A DNA stretch of 64,000 bases from NCBI RefSeq assembly GCF_014697425.1, contig NZ_JACJRU010000008.1:124001-188000 (forward strand), read 5' to 3'. Every line of letters begins with the position of its first letter. Position 1 is the stretch's first letter. This document shows, piece by piece, positions 1 through 8,995 of this stretch. The DNA comes from Nostoc sp. FACHB-110 (GTDB taxonomy: Bacteria > Cyanobacteriota > Cyanobacteriia > Cyanobacteriales > Nostocaceae). Position numbers and translations under genes: made by a program. Below the pieces are notes generated by a model. The model was given only the letters and a program-made list of their open reading frames with translations, ran no database searches and had not been told where the DNA came from.

Positions 1-357
1 CGCTTCTGGGCGCGCAACTTTACTTTCCTCGACTATAGGCTGTGTATCTTCTACAGGCTGCAAAACTTGAGTGCCAAATTCTGATGAAGAAATCTCAACA
101 CTGGGAGTATATCTTGAGTTCAAATCTTTCCAAGATTGTAAAGATTGGTAGTCAAACTCAGGTAAAGGTTGATGGACATCCGCAGCGTTTTTGAGTTCTC
201 CAGTAGATAAAGAATTATGTCTTGAATACAACAGGGAACTAGAATTTACTGCCAGAATACTCGACAGATGTGGAATAGTCGATGCTGGTATAACAAATCC
301 TGTTAACAAGCTAAAAGTCAACAGATAATTGTGCCTCATCGCGTTATATTTCCTCAT
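1..357 (-). CDS. Exported protein of unknown function, N-terminal part only
   Basis: An open frame reads leftward from an ATG at 357 (or the in-frame ATG at 339) and runs off the window edge without a stop. The first 30 or so residues after the second Met are a hydrophobic stretch (YLLTFSLLTGFVIPAST) typical of a signal peptide, followed by a Ser/Gln/Glu-rich low-complexity region. No domain is visible in the roughly 115 residues present. A GAGG lies 13-16 nt before the ATG at 339 and nothing clear precedes the ATG at 357, so the start is undecided. Function unknown; many cyanobacterial cell-wall and septal proteins begin this way, but that is only a guess. Confidence 0.55.
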   Translation of the reverse strand, partial: MRKYNAMRHNYLLTFSLLTGFVIPASTIPHLSSILAVNSSSLLYSRHNSLSTGELKNAADVHQPLPEFDYQSLQSWKDLNSRYTPSVEISSSEFGTQVLQPVEDTQPIVEESKVARPEA

Positions 358-1085
358 ACTTAGTACTTTTCCTTATGACAGCATCAGTTACCTGCGTTCA
401 GGATAAATTTTGGTAGTTAAGTTATTATTTTTATCTACTCTACGTAGTACTGTAAAGTAGTTTATCAAGTTTATATTGCTTTTTCATAATCTCTTTAAAA
501 CCTTGGTTCTGGCAATCAATTAGTCCAAATAATTATCATAGTTTTTCGTAACTACTGTTCAGGGTTGATAAATTAGTTAATTCAGCAGATTTAGCCAAAT
601 CTCAAACTGCAAAAAACTTAATTACTCAGGGTAATATAATTTAATTTCTCCCGATTTTTCTCTTTGCAGATACTTTATATTTTGACTTAACGTGTCAAAA
701 TATTTACGGAAGTCAGTGGTAATATTTTAGCAAGTTACTTAAAATACACAAGGGTTAGTATTGTACGTATGTGCAGGCTGAATATTTATCGGCAATATTT
801 CCCCTAAGTCGATTGATACTCAGTAGTTGAGAATTAAGAGGATGGTAAAGTCAAGCAAGCGATCGCTGTTTTTGTACTGAGTTAAAAATTTATCTCAGAA
901 CAAGCTATGTCATCAAAAATTTATCAATCAAATCCTAAGCGACAAAACAGCTGAAAATCAGGGTAAAATTATCTAAAAAAACAAAAATTACGCTTACATA
1001 AGTAAATATTCTTTTTGATAAAGTTAAATTGAATGTAAGTTATTTACAACTATTTATAGGGAAGTGCTAAGATTTAGGCGGTGTC
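358..1085. other. AT-rich intergenic region, no gene seen
   Basis: About 730 bases between a leftward exported-protein gene and a rightward small gene, so it should hold both promoters. It is very AT-rich. I see no convincing open frame, tRNA or strong hairpin. No promoter could be assigned with confidence. Confidence 0.5.
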
Positions 1086-1301
1086 TTGAATGTTTATATT
1101 TGTTCTGTGGCTAGAGCTAGTACAGCAATCGGTGTTAGTCCGATTATTAAGGAGATTGTGCAGAAACAGGCACATTCAACTCGTTTAACTCTCAAAGAAG
1201 TCATCCTCATGGGGATGTTAGCGATCGATAAACTTGACGATCAGCACCGTCAAGACTTAGCAGATCAGGTTCATCAAATGCAAGTCAATGGAGAAATTTA
1301 A
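1086..1301 (+). CDS. Small conserved-looking protein of unknown function
   Basis: A 71-codon frame that starts at TTG 1086; an in-frame GTG at 1107 would give a 64-residue product beginning V/M-ARASTAIGVSP and may be the better start. The product is soluble, with two predicted amphipathic helices (HSTRLTLKEVILMGMLAID and a Gln/Asp-rich C-terminus). The size and the helix-helix pattern recall small DNA-binding ribbon-helix-helix proteins, but no diagnostic motif is present. No operon partner: the next gene converges on it from the right. Real coding is supported by the HIP1-related GCGATCGA inside the frame only weakly; treat as hypothetical. Confidence 0.4.
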   Translation: MNVYICSVARASTAIGVSPIIKEIVQKQAHSTRLTLKEVILMGMLAIDKLDDQHRQDLADQVHQMQVNGEI

Positions 1302-1345
1302 GTAAAAATTTCTCACCTTTACCTTTAAGTCTCAATTAGATTTGG

Positions 1346-2251
1346 CTACTCAACAAACCGACAACGACTCCCCACAACATAATTCTGATTAATTTCAAAA
1401 GAAATCCATTGGCGTTGTAACGTCTCAGCAACAAAACCAGTTGTGTTTGAACCAGCAAATGGATCTAATACCAAATCATCTCTATCAGTCAGAAACTTGA
1501 TAAAAAATTCAGCAAACCCCTGAGGGAACCGTGCCGGATGGGGCTGAATTCCTAAGGTTTTGCAGCGGCGTAAATAAGCACTATTTGATTCGGTATTAGG
1601 GATTTCTAATAAATTTGGTGGAATTGCACCTTGATTATCTTTTTGGAATTTAGCTGAAATTTCATGCCCACTCGGACGCATTTTAGCTTCATAACCATTT
1701 TTGAGTAATCGCTGCATACTTTGGCTATAAGGCTTTAATACTTTTCTGTTGTCTGCTTTAGGGTTGGGCGTTTTAGACAACCACCAAACAACATTAACTG
1801 CATCTTTTACCCGCACTCGTCTAATAGTTACCCACTCAGCTGGGGTAGGTAAGCGTGCTGGGTTGTAATGATAAAATTCTTGCGCTAAAAAAAAGCCGAC
1901 TTCCTTACATAATCTCAGCAATAATTCGTATTGATAAATACTCCGTACAGGATTACCAGGAAGATAAGCCCCACCTAAGTCTAAAATAAATGAGCCATTC
2001 TCCGTCAGCACTCTTTTAAACTCATAAGCAAAGGGCAGAAACCACTCAATATATTTTTCCGCGCTTTCATTGCCATATTCTTTTTTGCGCCTTAAAGCAA
2101 ACGGAGGCGAGGTCAAAATCAAGTTAACGCTGCTTTCTTTAAGAAATTTAATTAATTGCAGACTATCGCCTAAATAAATTGAGCCGTAATTTTGAGTGTA
2201 GTAAGGCGTAAAATCAATAGGTTGTGGTTTATTCTCTGGTTCAGTTGCCAA
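1346..2251 (-). CDS. Orphan DNA amino-methyltransferase (N4-cytosine/N6-adenine, beta class)
   Basis: A 301-residue S-adenosylmethionine-dependent DNA methyltransferase. The catalytic motif IV, TSPPF, lies near residue 48 after LGDSLQLIKFL, and the SAM-binding motif I, DPFAGSNTT, lies near residue 263. Motif IV before motif I is the beta-class order shared by N4-cytosine and some N6-adenine enzymes; the SPPF form leans towards N4-cytosine. No restriction endonuclease is adjacent, so it is probably a solitary modification enzyme like the Dmt enzymes known in Anabaena; which recognition site it has cannot be read here. The start is a TTG at 2251 with no clear ribosome site; no upstream in-frame ATG was seen. 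Confidence 0.85.
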   Translation of the reverse strand: MATEPENKPQPIDFTPYYTQNYGSIYLGDSLQLIKFLKESSVNLILTSPPFALRRKKEYGNESAEKYIEWFLPFAYEFKRVLTENGSFILDLGGAYLPGNPVRSIYQYELLLRLCKEVGFFLAQEFYHYNPARLPTPAEWVTIRRVRVKDAVNVVWWLSKTPNPKADNRKVLKPYSQSMQRLLKNGYEAKMRPSGHEISAKFQKDNQGAIPPNLLEIPNTESNSAYLRRCKTLGIQPHPARFPQGFAEFFIKFLTDRDDLVLDPFAGSNTTGFVAETLQRQWISFEINQNYVVGSRCRFVE

Positions 2252-2283
2252 AATTTATAAATATTAAAAACAAAATTACCCAT

Positions 2284-2363
2284 CTTTAGATCCCCCTAAA
2301 TTCCCCTTAAAAAAGGTGACTTTGAGATAAATTTCCTCCTTTTTAAGGGTGGCTAGGGGGTAT
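2284..2363. repeat. MITE-like palindromic repeat, copy A
   Basis: An 80-bp imperfect palindrome. The ends (TTTAGATCCCCCTA on the left, TAGGGGGTATCAA on the right) are inverted copies, and the inner arms CCCCTTAAAAAAGG and CCTCCTTTTTAAGGG pair as well. A second copy with the same ends lies at 53255..53346. It sits in the gap between the methyltransferase and the DUF6745 gene. Confidence 0.7.
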
Positions 2364-2407
2364 CAACAAGTGCTTATAATCATAACAAAGCACTTTTAAA
2401 AAAACCT

Positions 2408-3475
2408 TCAAGTTTCTATTATAAAATCATCTGGCTCAAGCCCCCAATTGACCCAGCGAATTGCGTCACGGGCTGACACCATATTTGAAGGAACACGCAA
2501 AACATGAATAAAACCTGTACTGGGACAAGTCATTTTTAATAATAGAATCGGTTCAATATCAATAAAATCATTATCAATTCTTAACAGGGTATATCCAGCC
2601 CAATTATCTAATTCAATAGCTTGTAACTCTTGGCAAATGCGACTGTAACCTACGCCTTGAATTAACACGCGCCGTAGTTCAGCATTGGTTTCTGTTAATA
2701 GCCATTGAGCTTCCCATTGCTGTGGATGAAGTTTACCGTATCTTTCAGGTAAAGTGACACCATGATAAGAGTAAAGGCTATAGCCATCAGTATATTCTAT
2801 TGCTGGTTCACCTTCTGCGTGCAGGCGGCTTTGGTTATCGAAGCGGATATGAATCGGGCGATCATATACAATTGCTATATGCTCATCAGGAAATATCCAA
2901 CCACAATTTTTAATTAGATTTTGGTAAACAAACCATTCTTGCAGATGGGAATTACAATTCAACTCAGATATACAAAAATCAATATAACTAGCTTCAGCAA
3001 CCCGTGATTCTGAGGCTATACAGTTTAAGTCAAAAACTTTAAATTCTTTATGATGAAGATTATAAATATCTTTATTCAATTTATCCAATATGAATACACT
3101 AAATATTGGACTTGTATTTATCTTTAAATAATTAATAATTTCTAGATAAAGTGAAAAAACTATTTTTTTATTTTCTATTTGAAAGTGTATCTGATTTCTG
3201 ATTGAACGAAGTATTATGTTGTCTATTTTATAAGCTTTTTGGTTAAATGAAGATTTATATAATTGTAAAGAAAATTCTTTCAAAGCTGCATAAGGACTAT
3301 CGAAAAACAAAATTTCAGGCTCATCGAAATCCATAAATTGATAGACAGCTTTCACAGCTTCAGCCGCTTTTCCTCTATCAATTCGCTCAGTGGAAAGCGC
3401 AATCTTTCGCCACTTCTCTCGATAAACCGGAATCAAAGCATTTTGCTCAGGCGTGAGTTTTTCAATCAGCGACAT
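2408..3475 (-). CDS. DUF6745-type protein
   Basis: A roughly 355-residue soluble protein. The N-terminus (LTPEQNALIPVYREKW, then FFDSPYAAL) is the signature I know from the DUF6745 family of cyanobacteria and actinobacteria; the C-terminal half has the expected Trp/Arg-rich segment. No biochemical function is established. The frame is open to 3502, but the ATG at 3475 is preferred: it has GGAAGG about 8 nt upstream and begins exactly where homologues begin. It overlaps the 3' end of the preceding gene by 14 bases, so the two are almost certainly co-translated. The central part (about residues 70-150) is unusually AT-rich and Asn/Ile/Lys-rich compared with the ends. Confidence 0.75.
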   Translation of the reverse strand: MSLIEKLTPEQNALIPVYREKWRKIALSTERIDRGKAAEAVKAVYQFMDFDEPEILFFDSPYAALKEFSLQLYKSSFNQKAYKIDNIILRSIRNQIHFQIENKKIVFSLYLEIINYLKINTSPIFSVFILDKLNKDIYNLHHKEFKVFDLNCIASESRVAEASYIDFCISELNCNSHLQEWFVYQNLIKNCGWIFPDEHIAIVYDRPIHIRFDNQSRLHAEGEPAIEYTDGYSLYSYHGVTLPERYGKLHPQQWEAQWLLTETNAELRRVLIQGVGYSRICQELQAIELDNWAGYTLLRIDNDFIDIEPILLLKMTCPSTGFIHVLRVPSNMVSARDAIRWVNWGLEPDDFIIET

Positions 3476-3755
3476 ATCGCCAACCTTCCGGCTCATACTC
3501 ACGCTGAATTTTAACTATCCAGTTACCTTGAGGGATAGGAATTGCCTGATGTTCTTCGTGGGTTAGCAATGCTATATCTGATAAAACGCGAAGATATAGC
3601 GTACTATCCTTTTCATATAACTCTGCTTGTCCCTCACTAATTTGATGCTTGTGTCCTGTAACTTCGCCCTCCGCCAAAATTAAATCACGTTTTTTTTGCC
3701 CATCAATTTGCTGCACAGGTAGTAAAATAACATCACCTTGACGAATTGCTTTCAT
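3462..3755 (-). CDS. Small conserved partner of the DUF6745 protein
   Basis: A 97-residue protein starting at the ATG 3755 (MKAIRQGDVILLPV). The frame continues upstream to 3860, but those codons look non-coding and contain intergenic HIP1 text. The body contains AEGEVTGHKHQI and ends GNWIVKIQREYEPEGWRYVAD; Gly, His and acidic positions look conserved-type but no catalytic set is evident. Its last codons overlap the start of the DUF6745 gene, so the pair forms one translational unit. From general knowledge, small proteins of this form recur beside DUF6745; the joint role is unknown. Confidence 0.7.
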   Translation of the reverse strand: MKAIRQGDVILLPVQQIDGQKKRDLILAEGEVTGHKHQISEGQAELYEKDSTLYLRVLSDIALLTHEEHQAIPIPQGNWIVKIQREYEPEGWRYVAD

Positions 3756-4255
3756 CGTTTTATCTAGTTGTTGACTCGATTTTGATTCAATTTTGGCACA
3801 ACCGAAAAAGTAGCCCAAGCAATTAGCGATCGCGGCTGCATAAATTAAGTTAGACTGCACAGACTAATCAAAAATCAAGCTATATCAATCGCACAGGCGA
3901 ATTTTACCTATATGGCTGTAACTTCAGTCGCAGGCGTGCAAAATCTTTTGATTCCCTCACACCGCACACCCTTGCCCCCCAACATCCATATAAAAACCAG
4001 CATTTTGCTAACTGTAGTCGCCAATTTGCCCTAGATAAGTTAAAGATTGAAATAGTTGGCAATTCACAGCCAACGTTCTACTATCCTATGCTTTAGGAAA
4101 GGCTGTGCCTGAAGTTTGGCAATTTTCGCACTCCCAGGCAGTTTGTGTAAGGATGAAATCACAGCTTACTAGCTCGAAATTTTCTCTTGACATTTCACAG
4201 AACTTGCCTCAATTTGACTGTTTAGCTTAACAGCTATCTTTTTTTAAAAATTTCC
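3756..4255. other. Intergenic region upstream of topA, no gene seen
   Basis: Five hundred bases between divergent genes (the DUF6745 pair to the left, topA to the right). It must hold both promoters. I see no tRNA, no open frame worth calling and no strong hairpin. Confidence 0.5.
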
Positions 4256-6910
4256 ATGTCAACTCTCGTCATCGTCGAATCTCCCACAAAAGCTCGTACC
4301 ATTCGTAACTACCTGCCAAAAGACTATCGGGTAGAAGCATCTATGGGTCATGTCCGTGACCTACCCCAGTCAGCAAGTGAAATTCCCACGACTATTAAAG
4401 GGGAAAAATGGGCGCAGCTAGGGGTAAATGTAGATGCAGACTTTGAACCGGTATATGTTGTCCCCAAAGACAAAAAGAAAATTGTTACCCAACTCAAAGA
4501 TGCTCTAAAAGAGGCAACTGAACTCATTCTGGCAACTGACGAAGACCGCGAAGGAGAAAGCATCAGTTGGCATTTATACCAGTTGCTCAAGCCTAAAGTC
4601 CCTACCAAGCGGATGGTGTTTCACGAAATCACCCAAGAAGCTATAAAAAAAGCGTTGAAAAATTGCCGCACTATTGATGAGCAGTTAGTACGCGCCCAAG
4701 AAACACGGCGAATTTTAGACCGCTTGGTAGGCTACACGCTCTCGCCTCTACTGTGGGAAAAAATCGCCTGGGGATTATCTGCTGGGCGAGTACAGTCGGT
4801 AGCAGTGCGGTTATTAGTCAGCAAAGAACGCCAACGCCGAGCTTTCCGTGAAGGGACATATTGGGATTTAAAAGCTTACCTAGAGCAAGGAAAAGCACCT
4901 TTTACATCGCAGCTAGTGACCTTGGGGGGCACAAAAGTAGCCAATGGTAGCGATTTTGACCCTAACACGGGACAAATTGCCTCTGGGCGGAATGTAGTGC
5001 TGCTGCAAGAAGCCGATGCTGTCGCCCTCAAAGAACGGCTAACAGGTAAGACCTGGAATGTCACCGAGATGGAGGAACGGCCAGTTACCCGTAAACCTGC
5101 GCCACCGTTCACTACCTCCACCTTGCAACAAGAATCAAACCGAAAACTGAGGCTTTCGGCACGGGATACGATGCGGATTGCTCAAAACTTGTACGAGCAA
5201 GGGTATATTACCTATATGCGTACAGACTCGGTGCATCTGTCAGAACAGGCGATCGCAGCTGCCCGTGATTGTGTAGAAAAGCTGTACGGTAAGCCATATC
5301 TCAGCCCCCAACCCCGGCAATACACCACCAAATCCAAAGGCGCGCAAGAAGCCCACGAAGCCATCCGCCCCGCCGGCAACACCTTCCGCACACCTCAAGA
5401 AACAGGTTTAAGCGGTCGAGAACTTTCTGTTTACGACTTAATTTGGAAGCGGACCGTCGCCTGTCAAATGGCCGACTCTCGCCAAACTCAAATTACCGTG
5501 CAGTTGCAAGTGGAAGATGCTGGTTTTCGTTCCTCTGGTAAGCGCATTGACTTTCCTGGTTACTTACGCGCCTACGTTGAAGGTTCCGACGACCCCGAAG
5601 CCGCGCTAGAAGACCAAGAAATTATCTTACCTAACCTGAAAGTTGGGGATCATCCAAATTGTCAAGAACTAGAAGCAGTTGGTCACGAAACTCAACCCCC
5701 CGCACGTTACACCGAAGCTACCTTAGTCAAAACCCTAGAAAGTGAAGGGATTGGTCGTCCCAGTACCTACGCCAGCATCATCGGCACAATCATCGATAAA
5801 GGTTATACCCAATTGGTGAATAATGCCTTAATTCCTACCTTCACCGCCTTTGCCGTCACCAGCTTATTAGAAAAACACTTCCCCGATATTGTTGACCCTA
5901 GCTTTACCTCCAAAATGGAGCAAACCTTAGATGATATTGCCGAAGGTGAAGTGAATTGGCTACCTTACCTCAAGGAATTTTATCTTGGTGACAAAGGCTT
6001 AGAAACCTTGGTCAAAGAGCAAAAAAGTCAAATTGATGCAACTAAAGCCAGAACCGTAGAACTCGAAAATTTAGAGGCGAAAGTCCGCATTGGCAAATAC
6101 GGCCCTTATATCGAAGTCGAGAATGGTGATGGTGTGGTTACAGCTTCTATCCCCAAAGATTTAACCCCATCTGACCTCGACCCCAAACAAGTGGAAGTTT
6201 TGTTAAAGCAAAAAACCACAGGCCCAGACGAAGTTGGTCGTCATCCCGAAACCGGGGAACCAATTTATATCAAAATAGGCACTTACGGCCCTTACGTCCA
6301 ATTGGGTGACAAAACAGAAGAAAATCCCAAACCAAAACAAGCCTCAATTCCGAAAAACTTGCCCAAAGAAAATGTCACGTTAGATATAGCGGTTGGGCTT
6401 TTAGCACTTCCCCGCAGCTTGGGAACCCACCCAGCAACAGGTGGCAGAATTCAAGCAAGTATTGGCCCTTACGGCCCTTATATTGTTCACGACCAAGGCA
6501 AGGAAGGTAAAGATTATCGCTCGCTTAAAGCTGCTGATAATGTCTTAACAATTTCTTTAGAACGGGCTTTAGAAATATTATCAGAACCTAAAAAAGGTCG
6601 CAGTTCTGGCAATAGCAAGTCTAAGGCGGCTCTGCGCGAATTAGGTTCTCATCCCGAAGACGATTCACCCATTAATATTTACGACGGCCCTTATGGCCCT
6701 TATATCAAGCATGGTAAGACCAACGTAAGTATTCCTGAAGGGCAATCGGTAGAAGATATGACTCTAGCTAAAGCCTTGGAGTTGTTAGCTAGTAAAGCAT
6801 CAGCTTCTAAAGCTACGCGCAAGACAGCGAAGACCAGCAAAACAACTAGCTCACGCACTAAATCAACTGCAAAGTCTTCTAAGACGACAGCAAAAAAAAA
6901 TGATGAGTAA
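4256..6910 (+). CDS. topA: DNA topoisomerase I (type IA)
   Basis: An 884-residue type IA topoisomerase that relaxes negative supercoils by a covalent 5'-phosphotyrosyl intermediate. The Toprim domain starts at residue 2 (STLVIVESPTKA) with the acidic metal cluster TDEDREGE near residue 95. The active-site tyrosine is Y320 in YITYMRTDS. Domain IV/II motifs such as LVKTLESEGIGRPSTYA follow. The C-terminus has four to five repeats of the type LGxHPxTGxPI...GPYGPYI, the cyanobacterial replacement for zinc fingers, then a Lys/Thr/Ser-rich tail that probably adds non-specific DNA binding. The ATG at 4256 gives the expected N-terminus. It stands alone as a transcription unit. Confidence 0.98.
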   Translation: MSTLVIVESPTKARTIRNYLPKDYRVEASMGHVRDLPQSASEIPTTIKGEKWAQLGVNVDADFEPVYVVPKDKKKIVTQLKDALKEATELILATDEDREGESISWHLYQLLKPKVPTKRMVFHEITQEAIKKALKNCRTIDEQLVRAQETRRILDRLVGYTLSPLLWEKIAWGLSAGRVQSVAVRLLVSKERQRRAFREGTYWDLKAYLEQGKAPFTSQLVTLGGTKVANGSDFDPNTGQIASGRNVVLLQEADAVALKERLTGKTWNVTEMEERPVTRKPAPPFTTSTLQQESNRKLRLSARDTMRIAQNLYEQGYITYMRTDSVHLSEQAIAAARDCVEKLYGKPYLSPQPRQYTTKSKGAQEAHEAIRPAGNTFRTPQETGLSGRELSVYDLIWKRTVACQMADSRQTQITVQLQVEDAGFRSSGKRIDFPGYLRAYVEGSDDPEAALEDQEIILPNLKVGDHPNCQELEAVGHETQPPARYTEATLVKTLESEGIGRPSTYASIIGTIIDKGYTQLVNNALIPTFTAFAVTSLLEKHFPDIVDPSFTSKMEQTLDDIAEGEVNWLPYLKEFYLGDKGLETLVKEQKSQIDATKARTVELENLEAKVRIGKYGPYIEVENGDGVVTASIPKDLTPSDLDPKQVEVLLKQKTTGPDEVGRHPETGEPIYIKIGTYGPYVQLGDKTEENPKPKQASIPKNLPKENVTLDIAVGLLALPRSLGTHPATGGRIQASIGPYGPYIVHDQGKEGKDYRSLKAADNVLTISLERALEILSEPKKGRSSGNSKSKAALRELGSHPEDDSPINIYDGPYGPYIKHGKTNVSIPEGQSVEDMTLAKALELLASKASASKATRKTAKTSKTTSSRTKSTAKSSKTTAKKNDE

Positions 6911-6942
6911 AATGGGTTAAATTTGTTGTTCATTTGTCATTA

Positions 6943-6979
6943 GACTATTGACTAGTAACCATTGACTATTGACTATTGA
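6943..6979. repeat. Heptanucleotide short tandem repeat (STRR)
   Basis: Five to six units of a 7-nt repeat of the form GACTATT, one unit altered to AACCATT. It lies just past the topA stop. Such heptamer runs are typical of Nostoc-type genomes. Confidence 0.7.
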
Positions 6980-7194
6980 TACAACATACCCATCCATCGC
7001 TGGATGCAGTTCAATCGGTTGCTGATGTGATACTCTAAAAAGTAAGGGAAATCACAACATTAAACTTTCCGAAGGGCTAGCACCAAAATTTCCCAATTTT
7101 GGAATAGTCTGGTTAGCAGCCAAACGTGTAAGCTTAAGCCAATTTCCGTGTAGCTGTTAATTAAAAGAGGTAGTATCTCAGGAGCGGTCAGTTC

Positions 7195-7332
7195 ATGGAC
7201 TATATAGAAAAGGTACTGGAAAAGCTGAAGGAAATGGCGCGCAAGCTGATTGAGGCTCTGTTAGGGCCAGAAGCCGAGCCGGAACCGGAACTTATTCCGA
7301 TTCCAGTCAATGAACGCTCCCGTCGTCGCTAA
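7195..7332 (+). CDS. 45-residue amphipathic small protein
   Basis: A short gene with ATG at 7195, preceded by AGGAG about 12 nt upstream, ending TAA 7330-7332. The product begins [20 protein letters not shown], a strongly amphipathic helix, then an acidic Pro/Glu run ([15 protein letters not shown]) and a basic tail ending RSRRR. It lies 17 nt before the aroQ start, in the same direction, so the two are probably one operon. The regular heptad-like charge pattern and the good ribosome site support real translation. I do not recognise a function; membrane-surface or RNA binding are both possible. Confidence 0.65.
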   Translation: MDYIEKVLEKLKEMARKLIEALLGPEAEPEPELIPIPVNERSRRR

Positions 7333-7349
7333 ACCTAAAGGGACTAAAT

Positions 7350-7808
7350 TTGACGGTGCAACCTTTAAGCATTTTGGTACTGCATGGGCCAAACTTGAAT
7401 TTGCTGGGACAGCGAGAGCCTGGAATATATGGTGCTGTCACTTTGGCAGAAATTAATCGCTTGTTACAAGAAGCAGCGTCGAAGTTGCAAGCGAGTGTTT
7501 TGGGCATGCAGTCCAATCATGAAGGGGCTTTGGTAGATGCAATTCATGAAGCTTTGGGGAAGCACCAAGGCATTTTGATTAACGCTGGAGCCTATACCCA
7601 TACTAGTGTGGCGTTACGAGATGCGATCGCTGGAGTTAATTTACCCACGGTCGAAGTACACTTAAGCAATATTTATCGTCGAGAAGATTTTCGTCATCAC
7701 TCTTATATCGCTCCTGTAGTGATTGGGCAAATCAGTGGTTTTGGCGTGGAAAGTTATTTATTAGGTTTGCAAGCTTTAGTACATCATTTGAGAAAAGCTC
7801 AAGGATAA
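7350..7808 (+). CDS. aroQ: 3-dehydroquinate dehydratase, type II
   Basis: A 152-residue type II dehydroquinase, third step of the shikimate pathway (3-dehydroquinate to 3-dehydroshikimate). The family signature [17 protein letters not shown] holds the catalytic Tyr and Arg; [16 protein letters not shown] and [17 protein letters not shown] carry substrate-binding Asn and the catalytic His; length is normal. The start is a TTG at 7350 with AAAGGGA about 8 nt upstream; GTG 7356 is an alternative that costs two residues. It follows a 45-residue small gene by 17 nt and probably shares its transcript. Confidence 0.95.
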   Translation: MTVQPLSILVLHGPNLNLLGQREPGIYGAVTLAEINRLLQEAASKLQASVLGMQSNHEGALVDAIHEALGKHQGILINAGAYTHTSVALRDAIAGVNLPTVEVHLSNIYRREDFRHHSYIAPVVIGQISGFGVESYLLGLQALVHHLRKAQG

Positions 7809-7927
7809 AAAGTGATAGGTGGCTGAAGTTGCGTTTAAACCAACTTACTTCAATAATATTAATTTTGCCTCAGTTGACGTAGCTGAACTAAATTGTGTAG
7901 TAACTAATTACTTTTTAGACTTCAGAT

Positions 7928-8854
7928 ATGCACTACTCACTTGTCAGCCGATTTCGAGGCACTTTATTAGGAGCTTTGCTAGGTGCAAATTTAGCTGCTA
8001 CCAGAGAACAACCTGAAAATTTCTCTGACATGGGTGAATTAATGCTTTTGGGTGCTACCAGCCTGCTAGAGTTAGGCAAGTTAGATTTAAACGATTGGCA
8101 GCAGCGACAAGAACAAGCATTGCCTCATTTTAAAACCAGCAATAAAATTTATCCAAAAATAATTATTGCCACTTTACCAGTGGCACTTTTTTTTCAGGAA
8201 AATTTGCTGAAATTACGCCAACAACTACTGCATACTGGGGAAATTTGGAGTGACGATGCAGTTATACAAGATGGAATTTTAGCAATAGGATATGCTATTG
8301 CTCAGTCTTTAACAGAAAAACTAGATTCTCAAACTCTGATACCCCAAATAATTGCTTTCATTGGGGAAACACCCTCATCATTACCCAAAAAATTATTACA
8401 AGTTCATGATTTGTTAGCTAATTATGCTGGTTCAGATCAAGTAATAACCGCATTAGGCACTCAAGAACAAACTAGTACTGCGATCGCACTGGCGTTTTAC
8501 TATTTTTTAAGTACCTTAGAAGACTTTCGCTTGACACTTTTGCGGGCAACTCAGCGTCAAAAATTATCACACTCTCTCATGATAAGTGCGATCGCAGGTG
8601 CTTTATCAGGAGCATACAATTCTACATCTGGAATTCCGCCGCAGTGGAAAGTATTACATTCATTAACCGATTCTCCACCGGAGAAACCAGTCTATTTTTC
8701 TCAAGTGCTAGAATTAGCTGATGCACTAGCAGCTATGTGGTCAGGAGTGTACAATCCAACGCTACATCCTAGGGAATTGCAGCCAAAAGGATGTATTATC
8801 CACAACCAAAAAATTTCTGTATTCGCAGCACCACGCGTTATTGGTTTCCGTTAA
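7928..8854 (+). CDS. ADP-ribosylglycohydrolase-like protein, probably degenerate
   Basis: A 308-residue all-helical protein. The N-terminus (RFRGTLLGALLGANLA) matches the opening helix of the ADP-ribosylglycohydrolase (DraG-like) fold, and a WSDDAVIQDG segment near residue 112 and SAIAGALSGAYNSTSGIPPQW near residue 230 correspond to later family blocks. The Asp that normally follows GALLGxxxG and a clear C-terminal metal-binding DxD/T set are missing, so catalysis is doubtful. It is followed 141 nt downstream by the HD phosphohydrolase gene in the same direction. ATG 7928 matches the family N-terminus. Confidence 0.75.
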   Translation: MHYSLVSRFRGTLLGALLGANLAATREQPENFSDMGELMLLGATSLLELGKLDLNDWQQRQEQALPHFKTSNKIYPKIIIATLPVALFFQENLLKLRQQLLHTGEIWSDDAVIQDGILAIGYAIAQSLTEKLDSQTLIPQIIAFIGETPSSLPKKLLQVHDLLANYAGSDQVITALGTQEQTSTAIALAFYYFLSTLEDFRLTLLRATQRQKLSHSLMISAIAGALSGAYNSTSGIPPQWKVLHSLTDSPPEKPVYFSQVLELADALAAMWSGVYNPTLHPRELQPKGCIIHNQKISVFAAPRVIGFR

Positions 8855-8995
8855 TGCTGAGTACATATCAATATTTTTTGAGAACTTATTTCTGTAGGCA
8901 GATATTATAGTTAGCCGTTGTCAACTACTTATAACTAAAGCTTGACTTTTGAGGATTGTCTTGTTTTGAGCTATCAAAGTAAGCAACCAGAGGTG

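Noticed and set aside
4256..6910. Frames antisense to topA (4348-4608, 4876-5121, 6700-6933)
   Set aside because: Typical antisense shadows of a long conserved gene.
7819..8016. 65-codon frame after aroQ
   Set aside because: Overlaps the true start of the ADP-ribosylglycohydrolase-like gene in another frame; no features.
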